Source: Madurella fahalii (taxonomy: Eukaryota > Ascomycota > Sordariomycetes > Sordariales). Taken from it: DNA of 64,000 nt. The notes beneath the pieces were generated by a model, which worked only from the letters and a program-made list of their open reading frames with translations, had not been told where the DNA came from and searched no databases. Below, piece after piece: positions 1 to 10,377 of this stretch. The position numbers and the translations under genes are program-made. Position 1 is the first letter of the stretch; each line of letters opens with the position of its first letter. The DNA lies in assembly GCA_029876055.1 (NCBI GenBank), contig CM056878.1:2666001-2730000 (forward strand), written 5' to 3'.

Positions 1-280
1 CGAGCAAGCATCCTACCATGCTTCTGAACGCACGAAGCCCTCTGTCCGAATTGACAACACGGCAGACCGGATCACTCTTTTGGGAATTCTAGCTGACCGG
101 ATCTCCTACTGAAATGGTACAGAAACACACATCTACACCCACATACCCACCAAAAACAAGGGGGAGGGCAAAGACAGCCAAATGCCAGACAGACAAGATA
201 GACAAGACAGGCCAGGCGACACCACCACAAATCAGGTCCTTGGAGCCTAAACAAGGTCAAAACACCATGTGCAGATAGAG

Positions 281-300
281 CTCCCTCTGATCAGAGGGAG
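281..300. repeat. 20-bp perfect palindrome
   Basis: The sequence CTCCCTCTGATCAGAGGGAG reads identically on both strands. A shorter copy of the core lies at 478-491, and another at 16219-16232 just outside the solo LTR. The flanks of the last two also agree (TGT..GCC before, ACC after). It could be the tip of a small inverted-repeat element or a protein-binding palindrome. Nothing in the sequence decides which. Confidence 0.6.
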
Positions 301-481
301 ATCGCTTTGCACGCAAAGAAAGCTCGTCAATCGAGCTTGCGACGAGTGTGAAGAGAGTCCTGAATTGATTGATCTGTCTAAGGAGCAATGGCCAGTACGG
401 CTCTACTTATGGTGCGAAAGAAAAAATGGGCCCACAGCAAGTTCCAGCCCCCGGGGCACCATCCTAGCAACTGTGTGCCTC

Positions 482-665
482 TGATCAGAGGGACCCTGCC
501 ATCTGGGGACTGTTTTCCCCAACTCACTACGTCAGTGAAGACGTCCTTACATCAACACTCAATCCCACCAAGGACAACCGGTGTGCCTCGTGGTTGGAGG
601 AGCATTTGGAGATGGCCCGAGAGTCCGATAAATACAACGACATTGACGCAATCGATGTCTTCTAG
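482..665 (+). pseudogene. Possible C-terminal coding remnant, unidentified
   Basis: In one frame the sequence reads as a compact, hydrophilic protein end without stops for about 60 codons. It contains PAIWGLFSPTHYVSEDVL followed by SWLEEHLEMARES and ends DAIDVF at a TAG (663-665). The composition looks more like real protein than the overlapping frames. The frame is closed just upstream by an in-frame TAG, and no start codon or acceptor site was convincingly found. I do not recognise the family. It may be a decayed gene fragment or chance. Confidence 0.2.
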
Positions 666-1342
666 AGAACCCTTACTGCCGACGCCTTTGCGGTGCACCC
701 TCCCGGTCCTGACGGGGGTTCGGCAGCGGCTCTTGGTCAGCTGCTCTTTGTTATGAACCATGTCGATATGAGCGTCCACGGCAGAAAGAAGCGAGTTGTA
801 ATACTGGGCGTTGAAGAGCGAGATAGTCAGTATAATGCGTAGATGTCGTACTTCCACGGCGGACAGCGGAGCGGGTGTTCTGCGTGACTAAACAAGGCTA
901 CTGTGGGCTTGTGTCGCCTCGACCTCGTGTTGGCGACTATGTTGCCATAGTTCGAGGAGGAAGGGTGCTTCTGGTACTGCGTTGAGCGCCTGACCCTTTA
1001 GAACCTTCCAGACTTCTCGGAGAAGTCTATGTACACTGGCTGATAAGCGGTGAGACTGTAGAGGGAGAGTCATTCAAGCCGCCGTATAAAGAAACGCCTC
1101 TTGTTCTCGCATGAACCCTGGGCTCAGTGCACTTACGATGGCAGTATAAGTGACATATACGTCTTGTTGAAGTTTGATATTCAACCATTTTGGCAGCAGG
1201 CTCAGTTTGATACGTCTATAGATGACACCCGTACGGATCACGGCCGCCGGTCGGAATGAAACTTCAAGACGGCCGAGTAAGAACCCGAGCGATATGAAGC
1301 AAGCAAATTTGCCCACCCTGTCATCGGTGGTTTCTGAGGGGG

Positions 1343-1344
1343 AA

Positions 1345-1381
<37 letters not shown>

Positions 1382-1416
1382 GAAAAGAAAAGAAAAGAAA
1401 AGAAAAGAAAAGAAAG
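1343..1416 (+). repeat. A-run followed by (GAAAA)n microsatellite
   Basis: A run of 19 A is followed by about ten GAAAA units ending in GAAAGAAGC. Simple pentanucleotide repeats growing out of a poly(A) stretch are typical slippage products or retroposition scars. No element body is recognisable beside it. Confidence 0.85.
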
Positions 1417-1838
1417 AAGCATTAATTTAACTACAGGTTCTCCACACATGATAGAAGCTATCGAGAGTCTCTTCCTACAGTCGCATGTACGGCTATGCCT
1501 ATGTCAGCGAGTGTATTTTGAGAATTGGTAAGTGCCTTCAAACTTGTATGGCATTTTAGGTAGTTTTATACAATAGAATCTCCAATATTTTGCAGGTTTT
1601 GTGGCTCGCCGCCCGCCGCAATGTCAATGCGTAGAGTTGTGCGTTGAAACACTCGCCCCTCAGAAATCTGAAATCCGAAGTTTAGCCGGTCTTACCTGCT
1701 CCGACTCAAGCCATGTTCTGGTCCATGACTCACCCCCACCTTTCACGCCTTATCCAGGGACCTGAAGTCTGCAAGTGCGGACAAACGAAGAACCCCTCAA
1801 CCCTCTATCACAACCAGCACACACGTTTTACAGCCAAT

Positions 1839-4313
1839 ATGGGCGCACCGAGGAAACCGACAGTTCCCTTGCCCGGCAAGGAGAACATCTTGATCACTAG
1901 CGCTTTACCCTACGTAAACAACGTACCACACCTAGGCAACATCATCGGCAGTGTTCTGGTAATTCAATTTCACCCCTCGCCTCACCCCTGCTCGCTCGTC
2001 TCCAGGGGTCTCACATACCGGCAATTGCTAACAAGGTTGCCTGTAGTCCGCAGACGTGTTCGCTCGGTTTTGCCGGGCAAGGGATTTGCCAACAATATAC
2101 GTCTGCGGCTCCGACGAGTACGGCACCGCAACCGAGACAAAGGCTCTTTCGGAGGGGGTGGACCCTGCCACATTGTGCGCCAAGTATCACGCGATCCACA
2201 AGAGCATATACGACTGGTTCAGGATCGACTTTGACGTCTTTGGTCGCACTCCCACTCCCGAGCACACCGACATCGTGCAGGGCATCTTTGTTCGCCTCTG
2301 GAAGAACGGCTTCATCGAGCAGCGCGAGACAACGCAGGCCTACTGCCCCACCCACTCATCCTTCTTGGCCGACCGCTACGTCGAGGGCGAGTGCAGCATC
2401 TGCCACGACCTTGGTGCTCGCGGCGACCAGGTACGGAATCTCTCGGCCATTTTTTCAGCCGTCGCTCGGGCTCGCCGACCACTAACATGTTGCTAGTGCG
2501 ACGCATGTGGCAACCTGCTCGACCCGCTTGAGCCGGACAGGGATGCGTCCGGAAACCAAGAGACCAAGGCGACCGGGTGGCTCATTAACCCCCGCTGCAA
2601 GCTTGACGGTACAACCCCGGAGAGGCGCCAGACCAAGCATCTCTATCTCCGTCTAGATGCCCTACAAGACGAAATCAAGGCTTGGCTTGCCTCGGCCGAG
2701 AAGGGCTGGAGCGCGAACTGCGTCTCTATCACGCACTCGTGGCTAGACCAGGGTCTAAAGCCCCGTGGCATCACTCGAGATCTCAAATGGGGCGTGCCAA
2801 GTACGTTGATATCTTCCGCCTGGACCCGTGGTAAACGGCATCCGATTGATTAATCCATGTTTTACGTAGTTCCCACCGGGCTCGACGGTCTGTCCGACGA
2901 AGATTATGCAAACAAGGTTTTCTACGTCTGGTTTGATGCTTGCAGTATGCCTTCCCGCGTCTCTCCTTTCCACCGGACCAGAGCAATGCTGACTTATCAA
3001 GTCGGATACCCTTCAATTACTAAAACGTACACCGATGCCGGCAACTCTGACGGCTCAAACTGGGAAAAGTGGTGGAAGAACCCAGAGGATGTGTCTCTCT
3101 ATCAGTTCATGGGCAAAGATAACGTTCCGTACGTATTTCTCTCGCGACCTCTGAGACCTATGCCAGTTCTAACAGCTGCCAACGCAGATTCCATACTATC
3201 ATCTGGCCGGCCTCACAGATCGGCTCGAGAGAGAACTGGACTAAGGTCAAGCTCGTGTCGACGACAGAATACCTGAACTATGAGGGAGGCAAGTTCAGTA
3301 AATCCAAGGGCGTCGGCGTGTTCGGCAACAACGCTCGGGATACCGGAATCGACGCAGATATCTGGAGATATTACCTGCTGTCGAGACGTCCTGAGACCAG
3401 CGACTCGGAATTCAAATGGGAGTGAGTCTGGCTAGACCAAAATTCGTTGCCCCAATCTCAGATGAGCTGACTTTTCCGAAGGGAGTTCATCGATGCCAAC
3501 AATAACGATTTGCTCAAGAACCTCGGCAATCTGTGCCAGCGCGTCATCAAGTTCTGCCAGGTCAAGATGGAAGGCGTGGTTCCCGAGCACGATATCTCGA
3601 AATTCCCTGGCCTCCAGCAACACAAGGAGGAGGTGAACAAGCTTCTGCAGGAGTACAATGCAAACGTCAAGGCTACTAAGCTGAGATCCGGGCTGGCCAC
3701 AGTTCTCAGGTATGCATTCGCTGTTCGGGTAGGGCGTCTTCATTTTGTACTGACGGATAAAAATAGCATCTCGGCGCTGGGCAATAAGCTCCTACAAGAT
3801 AACAAGCTCAGCAACCAACTCCTGGCTGAAGACCTCGCCCGTTGCCGTGCTGTCGTCGGCATTGGGCTCAATCACGTCCATCTTCTGGCCAACATTCTCT
3901 CGCCGTACATGCCCGAGAAAGCCCAGTCCATCCTCAGGCAACTTGGGTTCAAGGGACCGAGTAAGGAGGACCAAGAGATCCCGGTGTGCATCCCGGATAC
4001 CTGGCAGGCTGATGCGCTCAAACCGGGCCACGCTATCGGTACGCCCGAGCTCCTGTTTGCGACTATCCCGGCAGCAAAGGCGGACGAATGGCGAGATGCG
4101 TTCGGTGGCGAGGAGCTTCGGAAACAAAAAGCACTAGATGCGGAGAAGGCGGCGGCAAAGAAGCTGGCGAGAGAGAGGGAAAAGGAAAAGAAGCGGCTCA
4201 AGAAGGCAGCCCAGGCGGCTGAGGCCACGCAAGCCACTGAAGCCGCTCCGGGAACTACGACGTTACCCGTTCGCCCTGCACCGGAGTCTGAAGAGTCTGC
4301 TGCGAAGGCTTGA
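1839..4313 (+). CDS. MES1: Methionyl-tRNA synthetase, cytoplasmic
   Basis: Charges tRNA-Met with methionine in the cytosol. Eight exons join in phase: 1839-1958, 2047-2430, 2497-2800, 2870-2944, 3002-3128, 3188-3421, 3482-3709 and 3767-4313, giving 672 residues. The class I signature HLGN lies in [14 protein letters not shown] near residue 30, crossing toward intron 1. The KMSKS loop reads KFSKSKG in exon 6, and zinc-knuckle cysteines (CSICHD, CDACGN) straddle intron 2. The anticodon-binding domain follows, then a lysine/glutamate-rich tail ([16 protein letters not shown]) and an Ala/Thr-rich end. The start with A at -3 (AATATGG) was chosen. An in-frame ATG at 1713 would add 42 residues and might give a second form. 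A closely linked downstream gene is on the same strand. Confidence 0.96.
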
Positions 4314-4737
4314 GGGAAGGACTGGGCATATTAGACAGTACTAGTAGATTCCTTTTGTGGCCGCGAGCCATTTGATTTGAAAGACTTGTCTCGGTATCCT
4401 GCCCCGCACTTGAGTTTATGTAGGTATGTTCGGTACTACTGTGATACGTCTTTCCAGAACCGTAGACTGTGTATGGAAGGAAGAGCGCCGCTGCGCCGTT
4501 GGTGCTAAACTTGACCTGGTCGCCCGAATGTCAATTTCAGTTTGCACTTCGTGAGCCACAACCGCCATGGCAAACTATAGCAGCAGTCTCGCAAAATCCA
4601 AGCCTTCTAAGGTAGAAAGCCGACGTTTTGCCGCCTAGGCGCTTATCGCTCACTTACCTTCATATTTCGCGCTTCGCTCGAGTCACTGGCTAGAAGTTGC
4701 AAGACCAGCTCCTCGGGAACTCGGTCTATGCATCACA
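4314..4737. other. Intergenic, MES1 3' UTR and promoter of next gene
   Basis: A stretch of 424 bp between two genes on the same strand, with no open frame of note. It should contain the MES1 polyadenylation region and the start region of the metallo-beta-lactamase-fold gene. No clear TATA box or other element was seen. Confidence 0.5.
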
Positions 4738-5808
4738 ATGCCACCCGCAACCTTTGCCATTCCACTCCCACAGTCCCCGCGCTCCGACATTCTGGAATGG
4801 CGATTCCCCAAACCGTACCACAACCTCGTCCTTACAGGCCGGTCTCGCGCGGCATGGCACACGTCATTCGTCATCCCGCAGCTCAACCTGCTCCTCGACG
4901 CCGGGCTGTGCGTCAACAACCTCCGGCCCAAACACATCTTTCTAACGCACGGCCATAGCGATCACGCCCTGCTAGCCCCGGCATTTGTGACAACGACCGA
5001 CCCGCCGGACATCTTTTGCCCCGCCGAGATGAAGGAGGCGTTTGACAACTTTGTGAATGCAAAAACCATTTTGAACAAGACGGGGGGGCTGTGGCCCCCT
5101 TCCGCGTCCGCTTCGCCGTTTCCGGGGGGCGAAGACGAGGGCGAAGACGAAGGCGAAGGCGAAGGTGAAGACGGAGACGAAGAAAAGGACCAAGAAGAAG
5201 GAGCCGAGGAGGAGGAGGGAATCCCGGCCATGCTGCGGACGCACGTGACCCACCCCCTCCGGGACGGCGACACGGTAGCCCTGCGGCGCCTGCCGCCCTC
5301 GCAGGGCTGGACGGCGACGGCGTTCCGCTGCGACCACACGGTCCCCTGCCTGGGTTACCTCTTCAGCGCCGTCACGCACAGGCTGCGGCCCGAGTACCGG
5401 TCGCTAGCCGGGCCGGCGCTGCGCGCGCTGCGCCAGGAGCAGGGCGTGCAGATCACCAGCCCCGTGGCGACGCCCGTGTTCGCCTTCCTGGGCGACACGA
5501 CCGCCGCCACGCTGGCGGGGGCCCCCGAGTGGCTGGCCCGCGAGGACGCCGCGGTGCGAGTGGTCATCACCGAGTGTAGCTTCCTGAGGGAGGAACACCG
5601 CGCGCAGGCGGACAAGACCAAGCATACCATCTGGGCCGACCTGGAGAAGGTGGTGAGGAGGTGGCCGCAGACGGTGTTTGTGCTGACGCATTTTAGCTTG
5701 AGGTACTCGGACGAGGAGGTTAGGCGGTTCTTTGAAGAGATGGGGGACGGGGCGCCGGGGAATGTGGTTGTTTGGGTGGACGGAGGGGGGAGGATGGGGG
5801 GTGTGTGA
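4738..5808 (+). CDS. Metallo-beta-lactamase-fold hydrolase (RNase Z-like)
   Basis: A single-exon gene of 356 residues. The zinc-binding motif THGHSDH (near residue 78) is the HxHxDH signature of the metallo-beta-lactamase superfamily. The later motifs FRCDHTVPCLGYLF, FLGDTT and LTHFSLRY supply the other expected metal-ligand histidines and aspartate in the order seen in RNase Z/ElaC-type phosphodiesterases. Between motif II and the central part is a low-complexity acidic insert, about residues 120-160, made almost wholly of Glu, Asp and Gly. No signal peptide or membrane segment is visible, so a soluble protein is likely. A tRNA 3'-processing role is possible from the fold, but the protein is much shorter than the long fungal tRNase Z, so the substrate is left open. 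Confidence 0.85.
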   Translation: MPPATFAIPLPQSPRSDILEWRFPKPYHNLVLTGRSRAAWHTSFVIPQLNLLLDAGLCVNNLRPKHIFLTHGHSDHALLAPAFVTTTDPPDIFCPAEMKEAFDNFVNAKTILNKTGGLWPPSASASPFPGGEDEGEDEGEGEGEDGDEEKDQEEGAEEEEGIPAMLRTHVTHPLRDGDTVALRRLPPSQGWTATAFRCDHTVPCLGYLFSAVTHRLRPEYRSLAGPALRALRQEQGVQITSPVATPVFAFLGDTTAATLAGAPEWLAREDAAVRVVITECSFLREEHRAQADKTKHTIWADLEKVVRRWPQTVFVLTHFSLRYSDEEVRRFFEEMGDGAPGNVVVWVDGGGRMGGV

Positions 5809-6294
5809 TGTGATATGGCCCTGAACGCCCCCCACTCCTCCTTTGGTCTTTTCGAGTAACATCGTTGAAATTTAACCATGGGTACAAAGAAAGGGGAATT
5901 ACCAAAGATAAACAGCAAAGGACACAAAGTCAAAAAAACATACAACACCAGGGATTCGCTGGTCGTCACCGACCCAACTACTAGTCTAGCCGTCGCTGGT
6001 TTGTCTAGGGGAGAGCGGACGGGATCCCGAATTCTCCAGCGCGTATGGTCGTATGTGCTGGGCTGGACGGAGAAATGGAGTTATAAAATGGCGAGCGGAG
6101 GCGCTGCGGATATTGCCGATTGCTGTCTTGACAAGGAAGCTGTTACAGAAGAAGGTCCAGTAAGTAGGGTGCCGAATCAAACGTCGACAAACAGGTCTAT
6201 GCTGCAACACAGCAGCTACTATGCACTAGTTATTCGGTAAAGTACTTTACACAGCGGATGCGAAGGTAAAACAAAATTAACATTTCGACACAGG
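5809..6294. other. Intergenic, no gene seen
   Basis: This stretch follows the metallo-beta-lactamase-fold gene and should hold its 3' UTR. One open frame from 5878 starts with a Lys-rich stretch but matches nothing recognisable and has no coding character further on. Confidence 0.4.
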
Positions 6295-6298
6295 CCTA

Positions 6299-6600
6299 CC
6301 CGAGGGTCGACCAGGCGGGTAACATGCCAATCCTCATCGACGAAGATGTTGCTCTGGTTGAGGTCGGTGGGGATAGGTACGAATGGCTCCCCGCAGCGCT
6401 CGTAGGAGGTGAATCTAGAAAGCAGCGCTCGCATCTTTGTCAAGGCAGCTAGCTAATCCTCCCGGTCCCGCTGATGGTGGATCGAATGAAGCTTTGCGGG
6501 ATGTCGGTGGTGATGTTTTGGTTTTCGAGTTGGTGGAGATCAATGGCAATCGGGCGGCTAGTAGTAAGCGCTACAGGCTAGTGCGTACAAACGAGCTGCG
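6299..6600 (-). pseudogene. Decayed APH-like phosphotransferase fragment
   Basis: The minus strand preserves blocks of a fungal aminoglycoside-phosphotransferase-like (APH) kinase in the right order. First comes RPIAIDLHQLENQNITTDIP, then a block near TKMRALLSRFTSYE, then the catalytic region TDLNQSNIFVDEDWHVTRLVD. In this family the last block usually reads HTDLHQSN. Here the first His is Pro and the second is Asn, although the catalytic Asp and Asn remain. The frame carries TAG stops (6449-6451 and 6578-6580), and the downstream WA-type segment after LVD is lost. It is a relic in AT-rich DNA, not a working gene. Confidence 0.7.
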
Positions 6601-7785
6601 GAAATATCCAGGAACTAAGCACCAATCACCATAACCCATAATAAGAAACAAGGACAGGTTCTAACTATGTTATTGTTCCAATAGGGGCCGGGCACACAAC
6701 TTCCACACACATGAGGGACTTCCAGATTCCGTCCTTTAATATTATAGTAACTAAGTAGAGAAAGAAATAGAAGAAACTTTGGATTTACTTCCCTCTTTTG
6801 TAAACAAAAATTCTGCTTTAGGTAAGATGGTTCTGTAAAGGAAGTATTCAGCTATGATTAGATACTATTACGACCGAAATCCTATGTATTTACTATCGTT
6901 ATATGTAATATATGTTGTTATACAAAAGCTTACGATTAGATTTGGATAAGTATACATATTCTAGTATCCTAGATAATATTTATTCGTATTGCAACGCAAG
7001 GGTGCTGGTGTGTAAACAACATGGCTCCCCCACGGCCTTTCTTCTCCCACTGCAGGAAACGTTCCTCGGGGCGTTTTTCCGACGTGTCGGTTTCCGACAA
7101 TCGATCACGCCATTGCGCACATCCACCATTCTCTCCCCGGCAGCAGAGTGCATCAAAAACATCCTTCGAGGCATGGAGCATGTCAATATGCAGGGTGTTT
7201 AGGCCGACGGATCAACGGATCTAGACCGTCTCATACGCCTCGGCTTGTGGCTTGATGGCACCATGGGTGTCTCGTAACACCTGCATTGATAGGGTTACTG
7301 GTTGATTTAAACAAGAATTCATAATAACATTTGCCTTGTTTTGTTTCCGTTGCTATTCCCACTTAGGCCACAGTGATGCACAATCGACGATGGGTAGGCA
7401 TTAATCACCGAGGGATCTGCGTAGTAGAGTACTGCATAGGAACAGGACCGAACCCGATGCTAATTACCACGACCACAGATAGCGATAATTAACACTGAGG
7501 CCGAGAAGCCAACGATTAGACAATCAATAGCACCAAATATATCCTAGGCAATTTAGCTTCGTCGCTTCTGCCCTGTACCGTTCGATAATTGTCTTAGTCC
7601 CATCCCATCTCCGAATCCGTTCGTTTCATATACCGTATCTCCCATTCCGCCCTTTTCGTCCTCTCTAAGTAGGGTAAATAACTCGCTCTTGCCAGCCTAT
7701 CCGTCCCGATCCTATGGAATGCAAAGCCAATTAAGTAACCGCAAAGGAGCAGCAGCTCGCTCAACGCCGTGCTTGATGTGATAGA
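6601..7785. other. AT-rich gene-free stretch
   Basis: A low-GC region, strongest from about 6700 to 7000, rich in TA steps and with no credible coding frame, tRNA or repeat unit. The composition suggests old repeat DNA altered by RIP-like mutation, but no element ends were found. Confidence 0.5.
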
Positions 7786-7896
7786 GAAAAAAAAAAAAAA
7801 AAAATTTGCACCGCCCAAAATGCAATATGCGCTGCTCATGCCTCACCGTGAGGGGTGAAACCCAAGAAAATCTAGAATGCCCTCCATTTGCACCGA

Positions 7897-7941
7897 CCCC
7901 CCCCCCCCCCCCCCCCCCCTTTTTTTTTTTTTTTTTTTTTT
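7897..7941 (+). repeat. C23-T22 homopolymer junction
   Basis: A run of 23 C passes directly into a run of 22 T, 15 bp beyond the EDC3 stop codon. In the EDC3 sense direction this is A22 followed by G23 in the 3' UTR. A further A-run of about 18 lies at 7786-7804. Run lengths in such tracts are unreliable in assemblies. Confidence 0.9.
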
Positions 7942-7956
7942 CAACAGACTTCACGC

Positions 7957-10377
7957 CTACTCCTCGTCCTCCTCATTCGCAACCCCCTGATACCTCATCT
8001 CCAGCACCCACCTCTCGTCAAAGTCCACGCCCTTCCTCATCTTAGTCCCGGCCTTCTTCCACACCGCCTGGCCCAGCCCCATATCCGCGACGTAGAGCTT
8101 CCACTCCGAGACAGCATCATCCGGCATGGCTGTCTCCCCTGCCAAGATGGTATCGGCATCGTCGTTATCCGCCGCGATCATGGCCTCGAGCAGGCCACGT
8201 TTCGGCGCCCCAATGGCCACCACATACCGCGGCCTGACGTACAGCCGGTTGCCGTCGATGACGTTGACTTTGCCCGACGTGGGATCAATGCCCGTCGGCA
8301 CGTCGACGGCCAGCGCAAAGGCCTCGTGGCGGTTTGCCCATTCGACGAGCTCGTACACCGTCGCTTGATCGCCGTTGCGAAGCTCCTCAAACGAGATGGC
8401 CAGGCCGAGCAGCGCGTCAATTATCAGCATGACGGGCGCCGGGTTGGTCAGGCTGCTGAGCGACGTGCGCGGCGTGTCGATGGTCAGCATCGGGATGCTG
8501 ATCTTGCGCAGGTGCTCAAAGAAGTCGCTCTTGGTAAAGACGCGTCCGCCAAGGTTCTTGTACAGCCGGACCTGCTGCCTCACCTCCTCGAGCAGGTCCC
8601 GTTCGCCGCGCTCGAGGCCGACGACACAGACCAGCACGTTGATGCCCTTGTTGCGCAGATGGCGAGCAGCGGCAACAGACCTGCTGCCAGACTTGTTGTT
8701 GCCCGCCAGGACCACCACCGTCTGCGGCGGCGGGTTGCCCGTGGCTGGGTCGACACTGCCGGCGTGGCGCACCTTGATGGCTGGGTCAGACAGGGCAGTC
8801 AAGGCCACCTCGGCGATGCCGCGGCCTGCGTTCTCCGTCATCATCTCCTCGGTCAGACCAATCTCGTTGTGCGCAATGTTCTCGAGGTTGAACATCTGCA
8901 GCGGCGAGACGGTCTCGATTCGCCGGTTCGAGGGCAGCAGATAGAGACCCTGCGGAGCGGCTGGTGTCGGGAGCTGCTTCCTCTTGCTGTCAGCGGTCGC
9001 AGCACGCGACGAGAGCCGGCTACTTGGTCGGCTGCCCTTAAGAGACTGATTGCGGTAGTGGCTTACACCAGAGTTCACCCTGCTCGGGCCAGACCCGGTC
9101 CTGGCCGCCTCGCTGGCTTTGCGCGATTGAGAGCGCCGGCCTCCTGCAGCCTTGTTGTCTCCGCGGCGCGAGCCCTGCCGGCTGCCCATGCCCGTGTCTC
9201 TGCCGCCCACTCGCTCGCCGCTGTGGGTAACGCCGTCGTCGGCTTCACTATTCCAGAAGTCGTTGGGCGTCTCTTTGGAGGCTGGCCTGTCCTTGGGTTG
9301 CTTGAGGATGGTGGTAGGCATGTCGAGCACGTTCTCTGAGTAGTGTAGATTCTTACCGCCGGCCGTGCCAGCCTTCGGACGGGGCTGCCGGTTGTGGGAT
9401 ACCAGGCGGTCCGCTTCATCGATCTGGTCGTCCTTCCTCATCTGCTCAAACAAATTGCGCTTGTCAAATTTGGCTAGGCTCCCCTCGAAGTCGAAGTCGC
9501 CCATCTCCTGGACGTCGGTAACGTCCTCGGAGGCCCACCCGTTGTCGAGCGCTTGCCGGCCCTTGGCGCCATTCCGTTTGAGCGAGTTGAAGGGCTGGAA
9601 GGATGCCGTGCTCTGAAGAATGGGCGTCTGCCGCCACCCTTTTCCTTTACCAGCGGTTTTCGTTGCGGGCGCCGGGGACGCCTCGAAATCCTCCTGTGAA
9701 GTCCTCGCATTCCCAGACTTCCGCTGCCGTCGTTTCTTCTTCTGGCCTGTCACCTCGCCGTATTCGAGAACCGCCCCCGCAGCATCCTTGTCGTCTGCCG
9801 ACTCAACAGGGTTGCCGTCGCCCTCAACCGCCAACCCCTGCAGAGCTGCGGTCACAACAACCGTGGGGGTGACTTCCCGAGATGTGCTCGCGACCTGCGC
9901 CGAAGGAACGATGGCCGGTTCCGGGTTCCGCTTCTCAGCTGTAGCCGGCATGCGGTGCGTCTCTGGTGCGCGAGCCGATGGTGTAAGCCCGGGCTGCTTT
10001 CCCACCGCCACGATGGCGGGGTCCACAAACGCTGGCTGAAGGGCCGGCTGAGGAACGTGGGGAACCGCCTGAGGGACGTTTGCTTGAGGCACAGCGAGCG
10101 TGCTCGGTGAAGGGGCGCTGTGGACTTCGGAAAGGTCGGCGATGTCTTTAGAGGAGACGGTGATCCGGGGCCGCCATTCGTTGGTGTTGAGCATCCAGAC
10201 TGTTCACAGACCGCCAGTCAGCCGAGCGAGACGCCGCGGTATCGGGACGTGGCACTAACCATTACTGAGAGTCAATCCAGCGCCAGCCTCTACAGCGCTC
10301 ACAGTTCCCTTGAGGCGTGTGGGCGGGTCGCCGTACAGCGTGACCAGCATTTGCACGCCGATGAATTCCGCTGCCAT
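7957..10377 (-). CDS. EDC3: Enhancer of mRNA decapping 3
   Basis: A scaffold of the mRNA decapping complex in P-bodies. Exons on the minus strand: 10377-10260 and 10199-7957, with a 60-bp intron, giving 786 residues. The first exon gives MAAEFIGVQMLVTLYG and the start of the Lsm domain, which continues after the intron with VWMLNTNEWRPRITV. After a long Pro/Ala/Ser-rich linker comes the FDF motif (DFDFEGSLAKFDKRN, near residue 276), which docks the DDX6-type helicase Dhh1. The C-terminal half from about residue 470 is the YjeF_N dimerisation domain (NIAHNEIGLTEEMM, VVLAGNNKSGSR, ALAVDVPTGID). Domain order and length fit filamentous-fungal Edc3. An in-frame ATG farther upstream would only add low-complexity sequence, so the start at the Lsm domain was kept. 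Confidence 0.95.

Larger units (their letters stand above)
1..1838. other. Gene-poor left flank, no confident gene
   Basis: No gene was recognised in this stretch. It holds two copies of a palindrome centred on TCTGATCAGA (281-300 and 478-491), a short coding-like reading frame at 482-665, and an A-run leading into a GAAAA tract at 1343-1416. The remaining short open frames show no recognisable domain and no splice-consistent continuation. The last part is presumably the promoter and 5' UTR of the methionyl-tRNA synthetase gene. Confidence 0.5.

Noticed and set aside
552..1316. Several open frames on the minus strand in the left flank
   Set aside because: No domain motif, no splice-consistent partner and overlap with repeats; treated as chance.
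8126..8368. Small Ser-rich plus-strand frame
   Set aside because: Antisense to the YjeF_N domain of EDC3, with no start context or motif.
7888..9339. A 483-codon open frame on the plus strand
   Set aside because: It is antisense to the EDC3 coding exon, begins in the C/T homopolymer and is Arg/His-rich without any motif.
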